DNA of 64,000 nt, taken from the NCBI GenBank assembly GCA_963747535.1, contig CAVVFX010000020.1, positions 124,001-188,000 on the forward strand. Direction: 5' to 3'. This DNA is from CAVVFX01 sp963747535 (lineage in GTDB: Bacteria; Acidobacteriota; Terriglobia; Bryobacterales; Bryobacteraceae). The notes below the pieces were generated by a model. The model saw only the letters and a list, made by a program, of their open reading frames with translations. It was not told where the DNA came from and searched no databases. A program made the position numbers and the translations under genes. Positions 30,020-38,956 of this stretch are shown here, piece after piece (the first letter of the stretch is position 1; the number at the start of each line of letters is the position of its first letter).

Positions 30020-33000
30020 TCATGTCTGGCTCACAAGGGGTCGGACAATCACTTTCTCGCTTTTGCCCCAGCTCTGTAGTTTTTCCATATAAATGTAAAT
30101 CACCGGCGTGATGTACAGTGTCAGGAGTTGCGAGACCACGAGTCCTCCGACTACCGCGAGGCCGAGGGGTTGGCGAGCGTCGGCACCTTCGCCGTAGCCG
30201 AGCGCGATGGGCATGGTGCCGAACAGCGCGGCTACCGTGGTCATCATAATGGGCCGGAAACGGAGCAGGCAGCCACGATAGATGGCGTCGTGAGGACTCT
30301 CGCCGCGGTTGCGCTCCTGGATGGCGAAATCGATCATCATGATCGCGTTCTTCTTCACCACGCCGAACAGCATGATGATGCCGACGAACGCGTACAGGTC
30401 CAGCTCTTTATGAAACAGAAGCAGGGTGAGCAGCGCGCCGAACACCGCCGATGGAAGTCCCGAGAGAATCGTGATGGGGTGAATGAAGCTCTCGTAGAGA
30501 ATTCCCAGCACGATATAGATCACCAGGATCGCGATGATCAGCAGGACGGTCAGGTTACGAAAGGACTCCTGGAATTCTTTGACGGTCCCCTGGAAATTGG
30601 CGGTCATCGTCGAAGGCATGCGCATTTCACGGAGGGCGTTATCCACTTGTTCGGCCGCCTGGCCCAGAGCAAAGCCAGGCTTCAGATTGAAGGAAACCGT
30701 CACCGCCGGAAGCTGGCCGAAGTGGTTGATGCTGAGAGGACCGAGCGAGCGCTTGACGTTGACCACCGAATCGAGCGGCACCAGCGGCCCGGTCGAGGAA
30801 TGGATGTAAAGGCGCGACAGGGCGTCGGGCGTGCGCTGGAACTGGGGCTCGACTTCGAGGATCACCTGGTACTCGTTGGCCGGCTGATAAATCAGCGACA
30901 CCTGGCGGTTGCCGTAGGAACTCATCAGCGCATCCTGAATCTGCTGAGGCGTGACGCCGAGTGAGAGCGCGCGGTCGCGGTCAATGTCGACCATCAACTG
31001 CGGGCTGGCGATCTGCAGGTCCGTAGTCACGTCCACGAAACCGGGCAGTCCAGACATGGCTTGCACGACGCGCGGAGTCCAGGCGTACAATTCCTTCAGA
31101 TCGGTGCTCTGCAGGGTGAGCTGATAGACACTGAGGGAGTACTGACCGCTCACGGTGATAGGCGGCGGGTTCTGCGGGAAGGCCAGGATGCCCGGTACCT
31201 GCAGGAAGTATTTCGGACGCAATTCCGCGATGACCTGGTCCACGGTTAGCGGACGCTGGTTGCGAGGTTTCAATTTGGCGAAGAAGCCGCCGGTGTTGCC
31301 GCCCATGTCGAAAACGCCCACATCGTCCACATTCGGGTCGCGGCGGGTGATTTCCCCCAACGTGTACAAGTGCTGCGCCATCGACTCGAACGAAATGTCC
31401 TGGCCGGCCATCGCACCGGCAAAGAAGAAACCGCTGTCCTGGCTGGGAATGAAGCCCTTGGGCATGATAGTAAACAGCCACACGGTTCCAATCGCCATGA
31501 GAACCGCGATGGAAAGCGTGGCAAACCGAAAACGCAGAGCCACCAGCAGCGTGCGGTCGTAGGCGCGCGCCATGCCGTCAAAACCGCTTTCGAGTGCACG
31601 GTAGACGAAGCCGTGCCGGGCGTCGTGATTCATCTTCAGGAACCGGCTGCCGAGCATGGGGGTGAAAGTGAGCGAGATGAGCCCGGAGATCAGGATCGCC
31701 ACCGCGATGGTGACGGAAAACTCGTGGAGCAGCCGGCCCACGATTCCACCCATGAACAGCACCGGGATGAACACCGCGACCAGCGATATGGTCATGGAGA
31801 GAATCGTGAAGCCGATTTCCCTCGAAGCCAGCAGCGCGGCGTCCATACGCGTCTCGCCCATCTCCATGTGACGCACGATGTTCTCGAGCATAACGATGGC
31901 GTCATCGACGACGAAACCGACCGACAGCGTCAGGGCCATCAATGAGAGATTGTTGAGGCTGTAGCCGAGCAGGTACATCGCGGCGAACGTGCCGAGGATG
32001 GACAACGGCACGGCGGCTCCGGGGATCAGGGTCGCGGAGAGGTTGCGGAGGAAGAGGAAGATGACCATCACGACCAGACAGACAGTCAACACGAGGGTGA
32101 ACTTGACGTCGTCGATGGACTGTTTGATCTGTCCGGATGAATCGAACGCGATCTCCATCTTGATGGCAGGCGGGATGCTCCGGCGCAATTGGGGCAGCAG
32201 TGCCCGGATGCTGTCCGCGACCTCGACCGTGTTGGTTCCGGGCTGCTTCTGGATGGCGAGAATGATGCCGCGCACGCCGCCATACCAGCTCGCGGCCTTG
32301 TTGTTCTCCACGTCGTCGATGACGTTGCCGAGTTGTTCGAGACGAATGGGAACGCCGTTGCGATAGGCCACGATCAGCGGCCGATAGGCTGCGGCATTGG
32401 TGAGTTGTCCGTTCGACATGACCGTGAAGGACTGGCGATCGCCGTCGAGCTTGCCGGTCGGCAGATTGGTATTGGACTGTTCGATGGCGTGCTGCACGTC
32501 GTCGATACCCACACCGTGCGCGGAAAGCTGATCGGGGTTCACCTGTACCCGGACCGCGTATTTCTGGGCGCCATACACCTGGACGCCGGCCACTCCGCTG
32601 ACCATGGAGAGGCGCTGAGCCATAAGTGTCTCGGCATATTCGTCGATGGTGTAAAACGGGACCGTCGACGACGTGAGCGCGAGATAGAAGATCGGCTGCT
32701 CGGCCGGATTCACTTTCTGGTAGGACGGAGGCCGCGGCATATTGGGCGGAAGAGTGCCTCCGGCGCGCGAGATGGCCGCCTGAACATCCTGCGCGGCGGC
32801 GTCGATTTTGCGGCTCAGGTCGAACTGCACCGTGATGGTCGAGGAACCCTGGCTATTGGAGGAGCTCATCTGCTTCACGCCCGCGATGGTGGAGAACTGA
32901 CGCTCGAGCGGCGTGGCGACGGACGAAGCCATGGTTTCGGGGTCGGCGCCGGTCAGGCTGGCCGATACCTGGATGGTCGGATAATCCACGCTAGGCAGCG

Positions 33001-33106
33001 CCGCGACGGGCAGGACGCGATATCCCAGGATGCCGAACAACAGGATGGCAAAGACCACCAGCGTCGTCATGATGGGACGCTCGATGAAGATTCTGGAGAA
33101 ATGCAT
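30020..33106 (-). CDS. RND-family multidrug efflux transporter (HAE1 / MdtC-like)
   Basis: 1028 residues, the normal size of an inner-membrane RND pump with 12 membrane spans and two large periplasmic loops. The N-terminus MHFSRIFIERPIMTTLVVFA, the LERQFSTIAGVKQMSSSNSQG stretch and VGFVVDDAIVMLENIVRH (TM4 proton-relay Asp pair, near residue 400) are diagnostic. The C-terminal half has LFGVVKKNAIMMIDFAI and RPIMMTTVAALFGTMPIALG. It exports drugs or other amphiphiles in exchange for protons, together with an adaptor and an outer-membrane channel. The adaptor is encoded just upstream; no TolC-type channel gene is present nearby. Confidence 0.96.
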   Translation of the reverse strand: MHFSRIFIERPIMTTLVVFAILLFGILGYRVLPVAALPSVDYPTIQVSASLTGADPETMASSVATPLERQFSTIAGVKQMSSSNSQGSSTITVQFDLSRKIDAAAQDVQAAISRAGGTLPPNMPRPPSYQKVNPAEQPIFYLALTSSTVPFYTIDEYAETLMAQRLSMVSGVAGVQVYGAQKYAVRVQVNPDQLSAHGVGIDDVQHAIEQSNTNLPTGKLDGDRQSFTVMSNGQLTNAAAYRPLIVAYRNGVPIRLEQLGNVIDDVENNKAASWYGGVRGIILAIQKQPGTNTVEVADSIRALLPQLRRSIPPAIKMEIAFDSSGQIKQSIDDVKFTLVLTVCLVVMVIFLFLRNLSATLIPGAAVPLSILGTFAAMYLLGYSLNNLSLMALTLSVGFVVDDAIVMLENIVRHMEMGETRMDAALLASREIGFTILSMTISLVAVFIPVLFMGGIVGRLLHEFSVTIAVAILISGLISLTFTPMLGSRFLKMNHDARHGFVYRALESGFDGMARAYDRTLLVALRFRFATLSIAVLMAIGTVWLFTIMPKGFIPSQDSGFFFAGAMAGQDISFESMAQHLYTLGEITRRDPNVDDVGVFDMGGNTGGFFAKLKPRNQRPLTVDQVIAELRPKYFLQVPGILAFPQNPPPITVSGQYSLSVYQLTLQSTDLKELYAWTPRVVQAMSGLPGFVDVTTDLQIASPQLMVDIDRDRALSLGVTPQQIQDALMSSYGNRQVSLIYQPANEYQVILEVEPQFQRTPDALSRLYIHSSTGPLVPLDSVVNVKRSLGPLSINHFGQLPAVTVSFNLKPGFALGQAAEQVDNALREMRMPSTMTANFQGTVKEFQESFRNLTVLLIIAILVIYIVLGILYESFIHPITILSGLPSAVFGALLTLLLFHKELDLYAFVGIIMLFGVVKKNAIMMIDFAIQERNRGESPHDAIYRGCLLRFRPIMMTTVAALFGTMPIALGYGEGADARQPLGLAVVGGLVVSQLLTLYITPVIYIYMEKLQSWGKSEKVIVRPLVSQT

Positions 33107-33409
33107 AAGGGCTCGCTATGGGTTAAATAACAAAACGCTGGCTACGCTGGCGTCTGGCCATTTGAATTTCAACTTCCTGCGAAGCAGCGGGCACGTGTGA
33201 TGGGGACAACAACCCAGGCCCCTTCGCATACCAAAGCCTGTTGCTTGCGCGACGAGGGCGACCAGGGGGTCGTGCCCAGAGGGCGCCCAGCACGTGGGCG
33301 TCCGCCCCACAAAAGGCCAAGGCCGAGACGCCGGCTATGCCGGCGGGCAGACCACATACAACGATGGTCTGCCGTACGGTGGATACGAAGAGTGGCGGCA
33401 TAGGGTCTC
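33107..33409. other. Repeat-bearing gap between RND pump and adaptor genes
   Basis: About 300 bases with hairpins, including GTGGGCGTCCGCCCCAC (about 33294-33310) and a repeat B copy at 33345-33376. Several short frames cross it in both directions, none with family features. Pump and adaptor are probably still one transcript. Confidence 0.55.
33345..33376. repeat. Dispersed repeat B, copy 1
   Basis: GGCAGACCA and TGGTCTGCC arms around a short loop (minus-strand sense: GGCAGACCATCGTTGTATG then TGGTCTGCC). Other copies: 35055-35087, 36974-37020, 45244-45281, 61064-61113, 63355-63400. Confidence 0.8.
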
Positions 33410-34618
33410 TCACGAAACTCCGGCGTCGCCTTTAGGGGCGGAAACGACATTCACACGCGCTCCCGGGAACAGGAGCATCTGGCCGTCCGTCACGACTGTC
33501 TCACCGGGAATGATGCCGCTCTCGATGATGACTTTGCGGTCTACCGTCCGGCCCACCGACACGAGGCGCGGCTCCACAGTTTTGTCCGCCTTCACGACGT
33601 AGACGAACTGACCCTTCTGTCCCGCTTGCACGGCTTCCGCGGGGATGACAGTCGCGTTAACGCCCTGGTTCAGCGTCAGGACCACGTCCACGAACTGTCC
33701 AGGCCAGAGCACGCCATTCGCGTTGTCGAAGGTGGCTTTCAGATGAATGGTACCGGTCTGATTGTCGACGATATTATCGATCACGCTCAGATAGCCGGTC
33801 TCCTTGCTCCCGGGATTGTCGCGCGAGGTCACTTCCACGGGCAGTTTGCGCTGGGCGCTGTACTGGCGAATGGTTGCCAAATGCTTCTCGGGCACGTTGA
33901 AGCTGACGAACACCGGAGTCAGGCGATTGATCACCACCAGAGCCACGTCATTCACCTTTACCAGATTCCCGGCGTGTACCAGGAGATTGCCCACGCGTCC
34001 GGCAATCGGTGCGCGAATTTCGCAATATGCGAGATCTAGTTTGGCGCGCTCCACGGCGCTTTCGTCCACGTTGATACTGGCCCGGGCACTTTCGATGGCG
34101 GCCTCGTCACCGCGGATGGCCTCTTTCAACGTATCGGCATTGGTGCGGTATTGCAGGTTCTGCTGCTCGGACACAATGCGCTGCTTGGCGAGGGCGGCGA
34201 AGCGTTTGGCATCGGCGTCGGCGGATTCAGACTGGACGATGTCCTTTTGCCGGGCGAGTTCCGACTGGTGAAACTGGGCGCGGTCGCGGGCGACGGTGGC
34301 CTGGGCCTGCTGCAGCGCGTCGACATACGGCTGGGGATCGATTTTCAGCAACAACTGGCCCTCGGTCACATTCTGGCCCTCGGTGAAGTGGACGCTCATG
34401 AGCTGGCCCGCGACTTGCGACTTGATCTCGACCTTTGCTGAAGGTTCGACGCTGCCGACGACGCGCACGTCCAACGGCACTTGCCGGGCAGACGCGACGG
34501 CCGTCGTGACAGGCATCGGAGGTGGAGGGCCGGCAGCCCTTCCTTTGGGTGCCTGTTGACACCCGGCGAGGCCGATGAGGGTGAGCGCGATGATTAGAAT
34601 AAAAGGCGAACGTAGCAC
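33410..34618 (-). CDS. RND efflux periplasmic adaptor (MFP/HlyD family) lipoprotein
   Basis: About 402 residues from GTG 34618, which has a GAGAG ribosome site and begins a lipoprotein signal (LRSPFILIIALTLIGLAGC). The open frame upstream (to 34744) is not part of the protein. The mature adaptor has a lipoyl/barrel-sandwich half (VEIKSQVAGQLMSVHFTEGQ), a coiled-coil hairpin (ALQQAQATVARDRAQFHQSE to SARASINVDESAVERAK), the second lipoyl half (EIRAPIAGRVGNLLVHAGN) and beta-barrel plus membrane-proximal domains (VIPAEAVQAGQKGQFVYVV). It links the RND pump encoded downstream to an outer-membrane channel. Confidence 0.94.
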   Translation of the reverse strand: MLRSPFILIIALTLIGLAGCQQAPKGRAAGPPPPMPVTTAVASARQVPLDVRVVGSVEPSAKVEIKSQVAGQLMSVHFTEGQNVTEGQLLLKIDPQPYVDALQQAQATVARDRAQFHQSELARQKDIVQSESADADAKRFAALAKQRIVSEQQNLQYRTNADTLKEAIRGDEAAIESARASINVDESAVERAKLDLAYCEIRAPIAGRVGNLLVHAGNLVKVNDVALVVINRLTPVFVSFNVPEKHLATIRQYSAQRKLPVEVTSRDNPGSKETGYLSVIDNIVDNQTGTIHLKATFDNANGVLWPGQFVDVVLTLNQGVNATVIPAEAVQAGQKGQFVYVVKADKTVEPRLVSVGRTVDRKVIIESGIIPGETVVTDGQMLLFPGARVNVVSAPKGDAGVS

Positions 34619-34768
34619 TGGAAACTCTCTTTGCTCAAAGGAACCAAGTTGAGCCCAAACTGTCCGGTGAGGATTACCTCTTAGTGTAGCGAATGGTGGG
34701 AGGCTGGGTCCCGGTCCGCAGCCTGGCCGCCGGTGTGGTATCAATTAAGCGAAAGGAGTGTTCCACGT

Positions 34769-34903
34769 ATGAACACTAAAAGTAAGCAGGACCAGAAGAA
34801 TAAAGGACAAAGGACCCGACAGGAGAATGGGCCGAAGAAGAGGAGTCAGACTACCAACATGCCTCAGGATCACGAGCATCCCGAGACACGCATGACCCGA
34901 TAG
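34769..34903 (+). CDS. Small, very basic 44-residue protein, unknown
   Basis: Starts MNTKSKQDQKNKGQRTRQEN and ends with HEHPETRMTR. About one third of the residues are Lys, Arg or His and there are almost no hydrophobic residues, so it should be disordered and may bind nucleic acid. It has a strong ribosome binding site (AAAGGAG, about 10 bases before the ATG) and a perfect rho-independent terminator 30 bases after the stop, so it is very likely a real, separately transcribed gene. It lies between the divergent adaptor gene and the membrane protein at 35223. No family is recognised. A small regulatory RNA that happens to be open is the alternative. Confidence 0.75.
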   Translation: MNTKSKQDQKNKGQRTRQENGPKKRSQTTNMPQDHEHPETRMTR

Positions 34904-34932
34904 TTTCATCAGCTCGATTCAAGCTGTCAGCA

Positions 34933-34973
34933 AAAGCTCCCTCCGCGGCAACGTTGGAGGGAGCTTTATTTTT
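34933..34973 (+). terminator. Rho-independent terminator
   Basis: Perfect 12-bp stem AAAGCTCCCTCC / GGAGGGAGCTTT with an 11-base loop, followed by ATTTTT. It ends the small gene at 34769-34903. Confidence 0.93.
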
Positions 34974-35054
34974 GGCCTTCATGGCTACGTTCTGCGGTTG
35001 TGGGGCAGACTAGGGCCTGTCTGGTCCCGCTACGCGGCCGACCCAGAGGGTGTT

Positions 35055-35087
35055 CCGGACCACAAAAAACGATGGTCTGCCGTACGG
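35055..35087. repeat. Dispersed repeat B, copy 2
   Basis: CCGGACCACAAAAAACGATG followed by GTCTGCCGTACGG, the inverse orientation of the copies at 61064 and 63355. It lies in a composite block of short hairpins (34974-35222) that also holds repeat D (35121-35140) and a GCAGGCGAAATCGCCTGC hairpin (35190-35207). Confidence 0.8.
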
Positions 35088-35189
35088 CGGTGACGCTAGT
35101 ACCAAGTTGCAAAGTTCGCGCAACCGCTCCCTGACGGTCGCGAGACAGACCAGGGAGGTACTTGCAAACTCCGGCCGCCCGCGGCCGAC

Positions 35190-35207
35190 GCAGGCGAAAT
35201 CGCCTGC
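35190..35207. repeat. Dispersed hairpin E, copy 1
   Basis: GCAGGCGAAATCGCCTGC, a perfect short palindrome. A near copy is at 39906-39921 (GCAGGCGAAAACGCCT). Confidence 0.65.
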
Positions 35208-35222
35208 CCCACCAACGTGATG

Positions 35223-36926
35223 CTAGGTCGATCGCGGAGAACGCACTACTCGCGTCAACAACAGCAACGTCCCTCCGTAGAACAGGAGCGACAGGGCTAG
35301 CGCGGTGGGTCGGCCGTTGGGGAAGTCTTCCACCAGCAGACGGTAGGCTCCGTAGAGCATCAACGGATAGAGCAGCCAGACGCACTCCGGACGATCGCGT
35401 GAGCGTACACCGGCCAGCGCGGAGCCGAGGGCCAGTAAGCAAATGAAGCCGGTCCGCAGCGTGCTGCTGATGAACGAGTCCGGTCCCAGCGTCGAGGTGA
35501 TGGCGGCAGCACCCAGTCCCAGCAGGCTCCAGCAGAGCAGGGTCGCGATCAACAATGCCGGCACGCGCGCGTTGCCGGAACCACCGATGCCTTCGAGCCA
35601 ATAGCACAGCGCCAGCGCGACGGTGGTGAGCACGATTTCCAGCAGAGGCGCACCCGAGGGCGCCGCAGTCCCGTGCAGCGCGTGCACCGAGAATTCTATC
35701 AGTCCGGAAACCAGCGCAGCAGAGGCCAGGTAAACGGGCGCGTGGAGTTGCAGACTGATGTGGCGTTCGTGCGTGCCCAACCAAGCCGTGGCAATAGCCA
35801 AGGCACACCAGACCAGCACCAGCACTACTCCGGAGAACAGCATGGAGACTCCCGCCATCACCAGCGCCAGTCCGAAGAGGCTGTACATGAAGAAGTTTCG
35901 CAGCCGCTCCCGGCGTGAGAGAAACAGGATTGCGGTTGCGTAGCAACTCAACCCCGCGAGCATGCAGAAGGCTTCTACGAAGTGACGAACCAGGCGCGCC
36001 TCGCGTCCCATCAGCACCGAACCCCAGATGAACAACGCGATCGCAACGACGTTCTGGCCGGTCTCGAAATGGACGATATCGGCGCCGTCGATCAGCGTGC
36101 GATAGCCCATGCCGAGCACGTAGATGAGGACGAGTCCGATCTGTAGCGCTACAACTTGCGACATGTTGAACATCGGGTAGCCGTCCGGCAAGCCCTCCGG
36201 ACGCGTGATCGCCCAGGCCGTGAGGAATATGGCGAGGTCGGCAGCGACGGCCACGATCCAGCGCTGGCCCATTAGCGCGCCGCGGCAAGCCGCGAATTCG
36301 CTTGCAGCGGCGATCACGAGGAGCGCCGCGGTGAAAGGCACCAGGTGATGGGTTGCGATCAGCAGCGCCAGGGGCAGCGTCGAGCCTACGACCATCACGA
36401 CCGAGGCAACCGCGGGCAACCGGCGCCGCCAGGCGAGGAATAGTCCGGCGCAGGAAAACGCGGCGACCAGCGAGGCACTCCAGGCCGACGTCAACTGTTG
36501 CACGCGTAACGAGTTTTCCCAGATGAGGCCGGAAAAGATCAACGTCGCGGTGCAGCTGTCGAGGGTCGAAGCGAATTTGTCGGCGCGATCCTGGCGCGTC
36601 GACCATACCAGCCAGGCTACGGCGTACAGCAGGCCAGCCAGTATCCCGAGGGATTGGGGGAACGATCCGGACTCGGCTACGGCGCGAAGGAGATAAGCGC
36701 CGGCGAATCCGAGCAAGGCTTTGGCGATGGTCGCAAAGGTCCCTCCGGAGAGAGAAAAGGAAGGTGCGAGTAACGGTGGAGTTGCGACGGGCAGGGTTTC
36801 GGCGGCTACCGGCTGCGCGGCCGGCTTCTCGTCACGCCGTTCCAATGTTGCGACACGGCGCTCGAGTTCCTCGACCCGGAGAAGGACTTCCTCCAGGGTC
36901 TCTTTCCGAACAGCAGTTGTCCCCAT
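35223..36926 (-). CDS. Polytopic membrane protein with N-terminal coiled coil (DUF2339-like)
   Basis: 567 residues from ATG 36926, which has GGAGG eight bases upstream; a longer frame to 37001 runs into repeat sequence and is not used. Residues 1-60 form a Glu/Arg-rich coiled coil (ETLEEVLLRVEELERRVATL). From about residue 65 there are roughly 14 hydrophobic segments with little between them. The layout, a short coiled coil then many membrane spans, resembles DUF2339-type proteins, but no function is known and I see no catalytic motif. It follows the NrfD-type gene on the same strand after an 88-base gap full of hairpins, so cotranscription is possible but may be attenuated. Confidence 0.75.
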   Translation of the reverse strand: MGTTAVRKETLEEVLLRVEELERRVATLERRDEKPAAQPVAAETLPVATPPLLAPSFSLSGGTFATIAKALLGFAGAYLLRAVAESGSFPQSLGILAGLLYAVAWLVWSTRQDRADKFASTLDSCTATLIFSGLIWENSLRVQQLTSAWSASLVAAFSCAGLFLAWRRRLPAVASVVMVVGSTLPLALLIATHHLVPFTAALLVIAAASEFAACRGALMGQRWIVAVAADLAIFLTAWAITRPEGLPDGYPMFNMSQVVALQIGLVLIYVLGMGYRTLIDGADIVHFETGQNVVAIALFIWGSVLMGREARLVRHFVEAFCMLAGLSCYATAILFLSRRERLRNFFMYSLFGLALVMAGVSMLFSGVVLVLVWCALAIATAWLGTHERHISLQLHAPVYLASAALVSGLIEFSVHALHGTAAPSGAPLLEIVLTTVALALCYWLEGIGGSGNARVPALLIATLLCWSLLGLGAAAITSTLGPDSFISSTLRTGFICLLALGSALAGVRSRDRPECVWLLYPLMLYGAYRLLVEDFPNGRPTALALSLLFYGGTLLLLTRVVRSPRST

Positions 36927-36938
36927 CGGGACACCTCC

Positions 36939-36962
36939 TGGCACAGACTGAAGTCTGTGCCA
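36939..36962. repeat. Palindrome of repeat C type (copy 3)
   Basis: TGGCACAGACT and AGTCTGTGCCA arms around GA, a perfect stem. Related palindromes are at 48137-48156 and 52437-52457. It lies just upstream of the ribosome binding site of the membrane protein gene. Confidence 0.75.
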
Positions 36963-36973
36963 TCGAATCCTGG

Positions 36974-37020
36974 CGGCTGCTGCGCAGCCGGGGCAGACCA
37001 CAAAAAGCGATGGTCTACCC
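36974..37020. repeat. Dispersed repeat B, copy 3, overlapping a gene end
   Basis: In minus-strand sense it reads GGTAGACCATCGCTTTTTG then TGGTCTGCC and CGGCTGCGCAGCAGCC: two hairpins in a row. The TAG stop codon (37017-37015) of the NrfD-type gene falls inside it. Confidence 0.85.
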
Positions 37021-38181
37021 TACGGCGGACTTCGGCCATGGCGGCAAGAGCTTTATCAAGACCGCCAGGATCCCAAACGGCAGAATCATCAAAATGACGG
37101 CGGGCAACAAACCTTCTTTATCAAAGATGCCCATACGGTACGTGGTGTACCCCAGGAAGCTCTTGGAGAATATCTGACCGCCAATCACTACGTTCCAGCG
37201 CATGGAAAAAATACCGACTAACGTCATGAATCCCGCGAACGAGTAGAGTTGAATGCGGCGTTTCTCCGCAAAGGTCACGACCTGCATCACGCCCAGAATC
37301 CCCAGCGGCAACAACGTTCCGAGCAGGATCTGCAACACGATGTGGGACATGAAAAGCTTGGTGTGAACCATGAAATCGAGGCTCTTGAACGACTCGTCCG
37401 CTTCATAGATGCGGTGCAGCAGGTCCAGCATCTCAAGGGAGAAGTCGATGATGAAGGTATAGAAAAGATAGCGCGCGATGGTATCCACACAGGGCATGTT
37501 GATTTTGACGCCGCGCAGCTTCGAAGTGTACATGTAGATCAGCATCACGGCCGCGATTCCGGAGACCATCGCGGAGAAGATAAACACGACCGGCATGAGC
37601 GGCGACGACCACCAGGGGTTGGCCTTCACCGAGCCGAAAATGAAGCCTACATAGCCGTGCAGCAGGAAGGCCGACGGGATACCGATCATGGTGATGATGT
37701 AGCCCACGCGGTCGTCGATCGCAAGCGCCCCTTCGCTGATGTTTTGCGACCCGAGCGTCAGCACGCGATAGACCAGCTTCATGAAACCCTTGCTCGATCT
37801 CGAGAGCAGTACAATTTCCTTGCGATAGTCGAGCCAGATCTCGAGGAGCAGAACCACCATCAAGTACCACAGGTAGACGAAGCCGAACATCGCCATGGCC
37901 GACGAGGTATGCGGGGTCAGGTACATCTCGTAGGAACGCTCGGGATGTCCCAGGTGAAGCTGCAGAGGCAGCGGCGCAACAAGGAGAAACGCGAGGGCCG
38001 TTAAGAGGGCCAGCCGGTAAGTCGGCTTCACCTCTTCGACGCGAAACACGCGTTCGAGCGAGGCCAGAATGAAGGCGCCCGCGACCAGTCCCGTGATAAA
38101 GGGGTAAAGCACGATGAGGACGCTCCACTGAAGCTCCGCCTCATTGGGATACATGAAACCTTGCACGCCTGGTATTTGCAT
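37015..38181 (-). CDS. NrfD/PsrC-type membrane quinol subunit
   Basis: 388 residues with about nine to ten membrane spans, the NrfD/PsrC family that exchanges electrons between the quinone pool and a periplasmic Fe-S subunit. Features include the N-terminal LYPFITGLVAGAFILASLERVF, the LHLGHPERSYEMYLTPHTSSAMAMFG stretch (read in two parts) conserved in this family, and VFIFSAMVSGIAAVMLIYMY. It lies 10 bases after the ferredoxin gene. No molybdopterin or other catalytic subunit is present, so the terminal donor or acceptor must be elsewhere. The stop codon lies inside a repeat B copy, so the last residues (KSAVG) may be repeat-derived. Confidence 0.92.
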   Translation of the reverse strand: MQIPGVQGFMYPNEAELQWSVLIVLYPFITGLVAGAFILASLERVFRVEEVKPTYRLALLTALAFLLVAPLPLQLHLGHPERSYEMYLTPHTSSAMAMFGFVYLWYLMVVLLLEIWLDYRKEIVLLSRSSKGFMKLVYRVLTLGSQNISEGALAIDDRVGYIITMIGIPSAFLLHGYVGFIFGSVKANPWWSSPLMPVVFIFSAMVSGIAAVMLIYMYTSKLRGVKINMPCVDTIARYLFYTFIIDFSLEMLDLLHRIYEADESFKSLDFMVHTKLFMSHIVLQILLGTLLPLGILGVMQVVTFAEKRRIQLYSFAGFMTLVGIFSMRWNVVIGGQIFSKSFLGYTTYRMGIFDKEGLLPAVILMILPFGILAVLIKLLPPWPKSAVG

Positions 38182-38191
38182 GAATATTTTC

Positions 38192-38956
38192 CTAGCGAAC
38201 CGACTCGTCTAGACCGTTGTAGAAAACTTTGGCGCCGGTCGCCATATGGGGTTTGAGGACTTGCACACTGTGGGTGCGCAGAAATTCGTGAATGGGGTCC
38301 TTGGGGTTTTTGAGATCACCGAGCTGCCGCGCCGCGGTAGGACAGGCTTCGCAGCAGGCCGTGGTGAGCCCTTTGGTGATCCGGTGATAGCACAGAGTGC
38401 ATTTCTGGGCGGTGTTCGTCTCCGGGTTGATAAACCGGCAGCCATAAGGACACGCCTGGACGCAATAGCGGCAGCCGAGGCAGTAGGTCTGGTCGACCAG
38501 CACAACGCCGTCGGGAGAAACGAAAGTTGCACCCACCGGGCAAACCTGCACGCAGGGAGAATCGGCACAATGATTGCAGAGTTTGGGAACAAAGAAGCTC
38601 TTGCCCGGCTTCTCGTGAGTCACTTCCGGGAAGCCGTGGATGGCGCCATCAGGCGAATCGACTTGCGGATTCTCCGCCTGCGCATCCCAATCGTCAGGGA
38701 TGTAATAGCGTTCCACCCAGGTGCGGAAATAACCTTCGGGGACATTGTTCTCTTCCGAGCAGGCGCGCACGCAATTGCCGCAACCGATGCACTTCTCGAT
38801 GTCGATGATCATGGCCCACCAGTGCTCGGTGGTCTTGTAATTGGGAGAGGCTTCGGCGTTGCCGGCGAGCACATACTCCCACGCCGCGGTGGCAGCGCCG
38901 GTCAACAGGATGTACTCAGTGGTTTTGGCGAGGAATTCGCGGCGAGTAGCGGTCAT
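38192..38956 (-). CDS. Tat-exported ferredoxin-like subunit with four [4Fe-4S] motifs (NrfC/DsrO type)
   Basis: 254 residues from ATG 38956, which overlaps the stop of the cytochrome gene (ATGA). A twin-arginine signal (TATRREFLAKT) directs it to the periplasmic side. Four cysteine groups are intact: CIGCGNCVRACSEEN, CNHCADSPCVQVCPVG, CLGCRYCVQACPYG, and CTLC followed by TACCEACPTAA. This is the electron-wire subunit between a heme or catalytic protein and the NrfD-type membrane subunit. An upstream in-frame ATG (39007) is less likely because it would sit inside the cytochrome and displace the Tat signal from the N-terminus. Confidence 0.94.
   Translation of the reverse strand: MTATRREFLAKTTEYILLTGAATAAWEYVLAGNAEASPNYKTTEHWWAMIIDIEKCIGCGNCVRACSEENNVPEGYFRTWVERYYIPDDWDAQAENPQVDSPDGAIHGFPEVTHEKPGKSFFVPKLCNHCADSPCVQVCPVGATFVSPDGVVLVDQTYCLGCRYCVQACPYGCRFINPETNTAQKCTLCYHRITKGLTTACCEACPTAARQLGDLKNPKDPIHEFLRTHSVQVLKPHMATGAKVFYNGLDESVR

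Noticed and set aside
34966..36606. 546-codon minus-strand frame overlapping the membrane protein gene
   Set aside because: Arg/His/Gly-rich shadow in another frame of the same strand; the 35223-36926 frame has the membrane segments and ribosome site.
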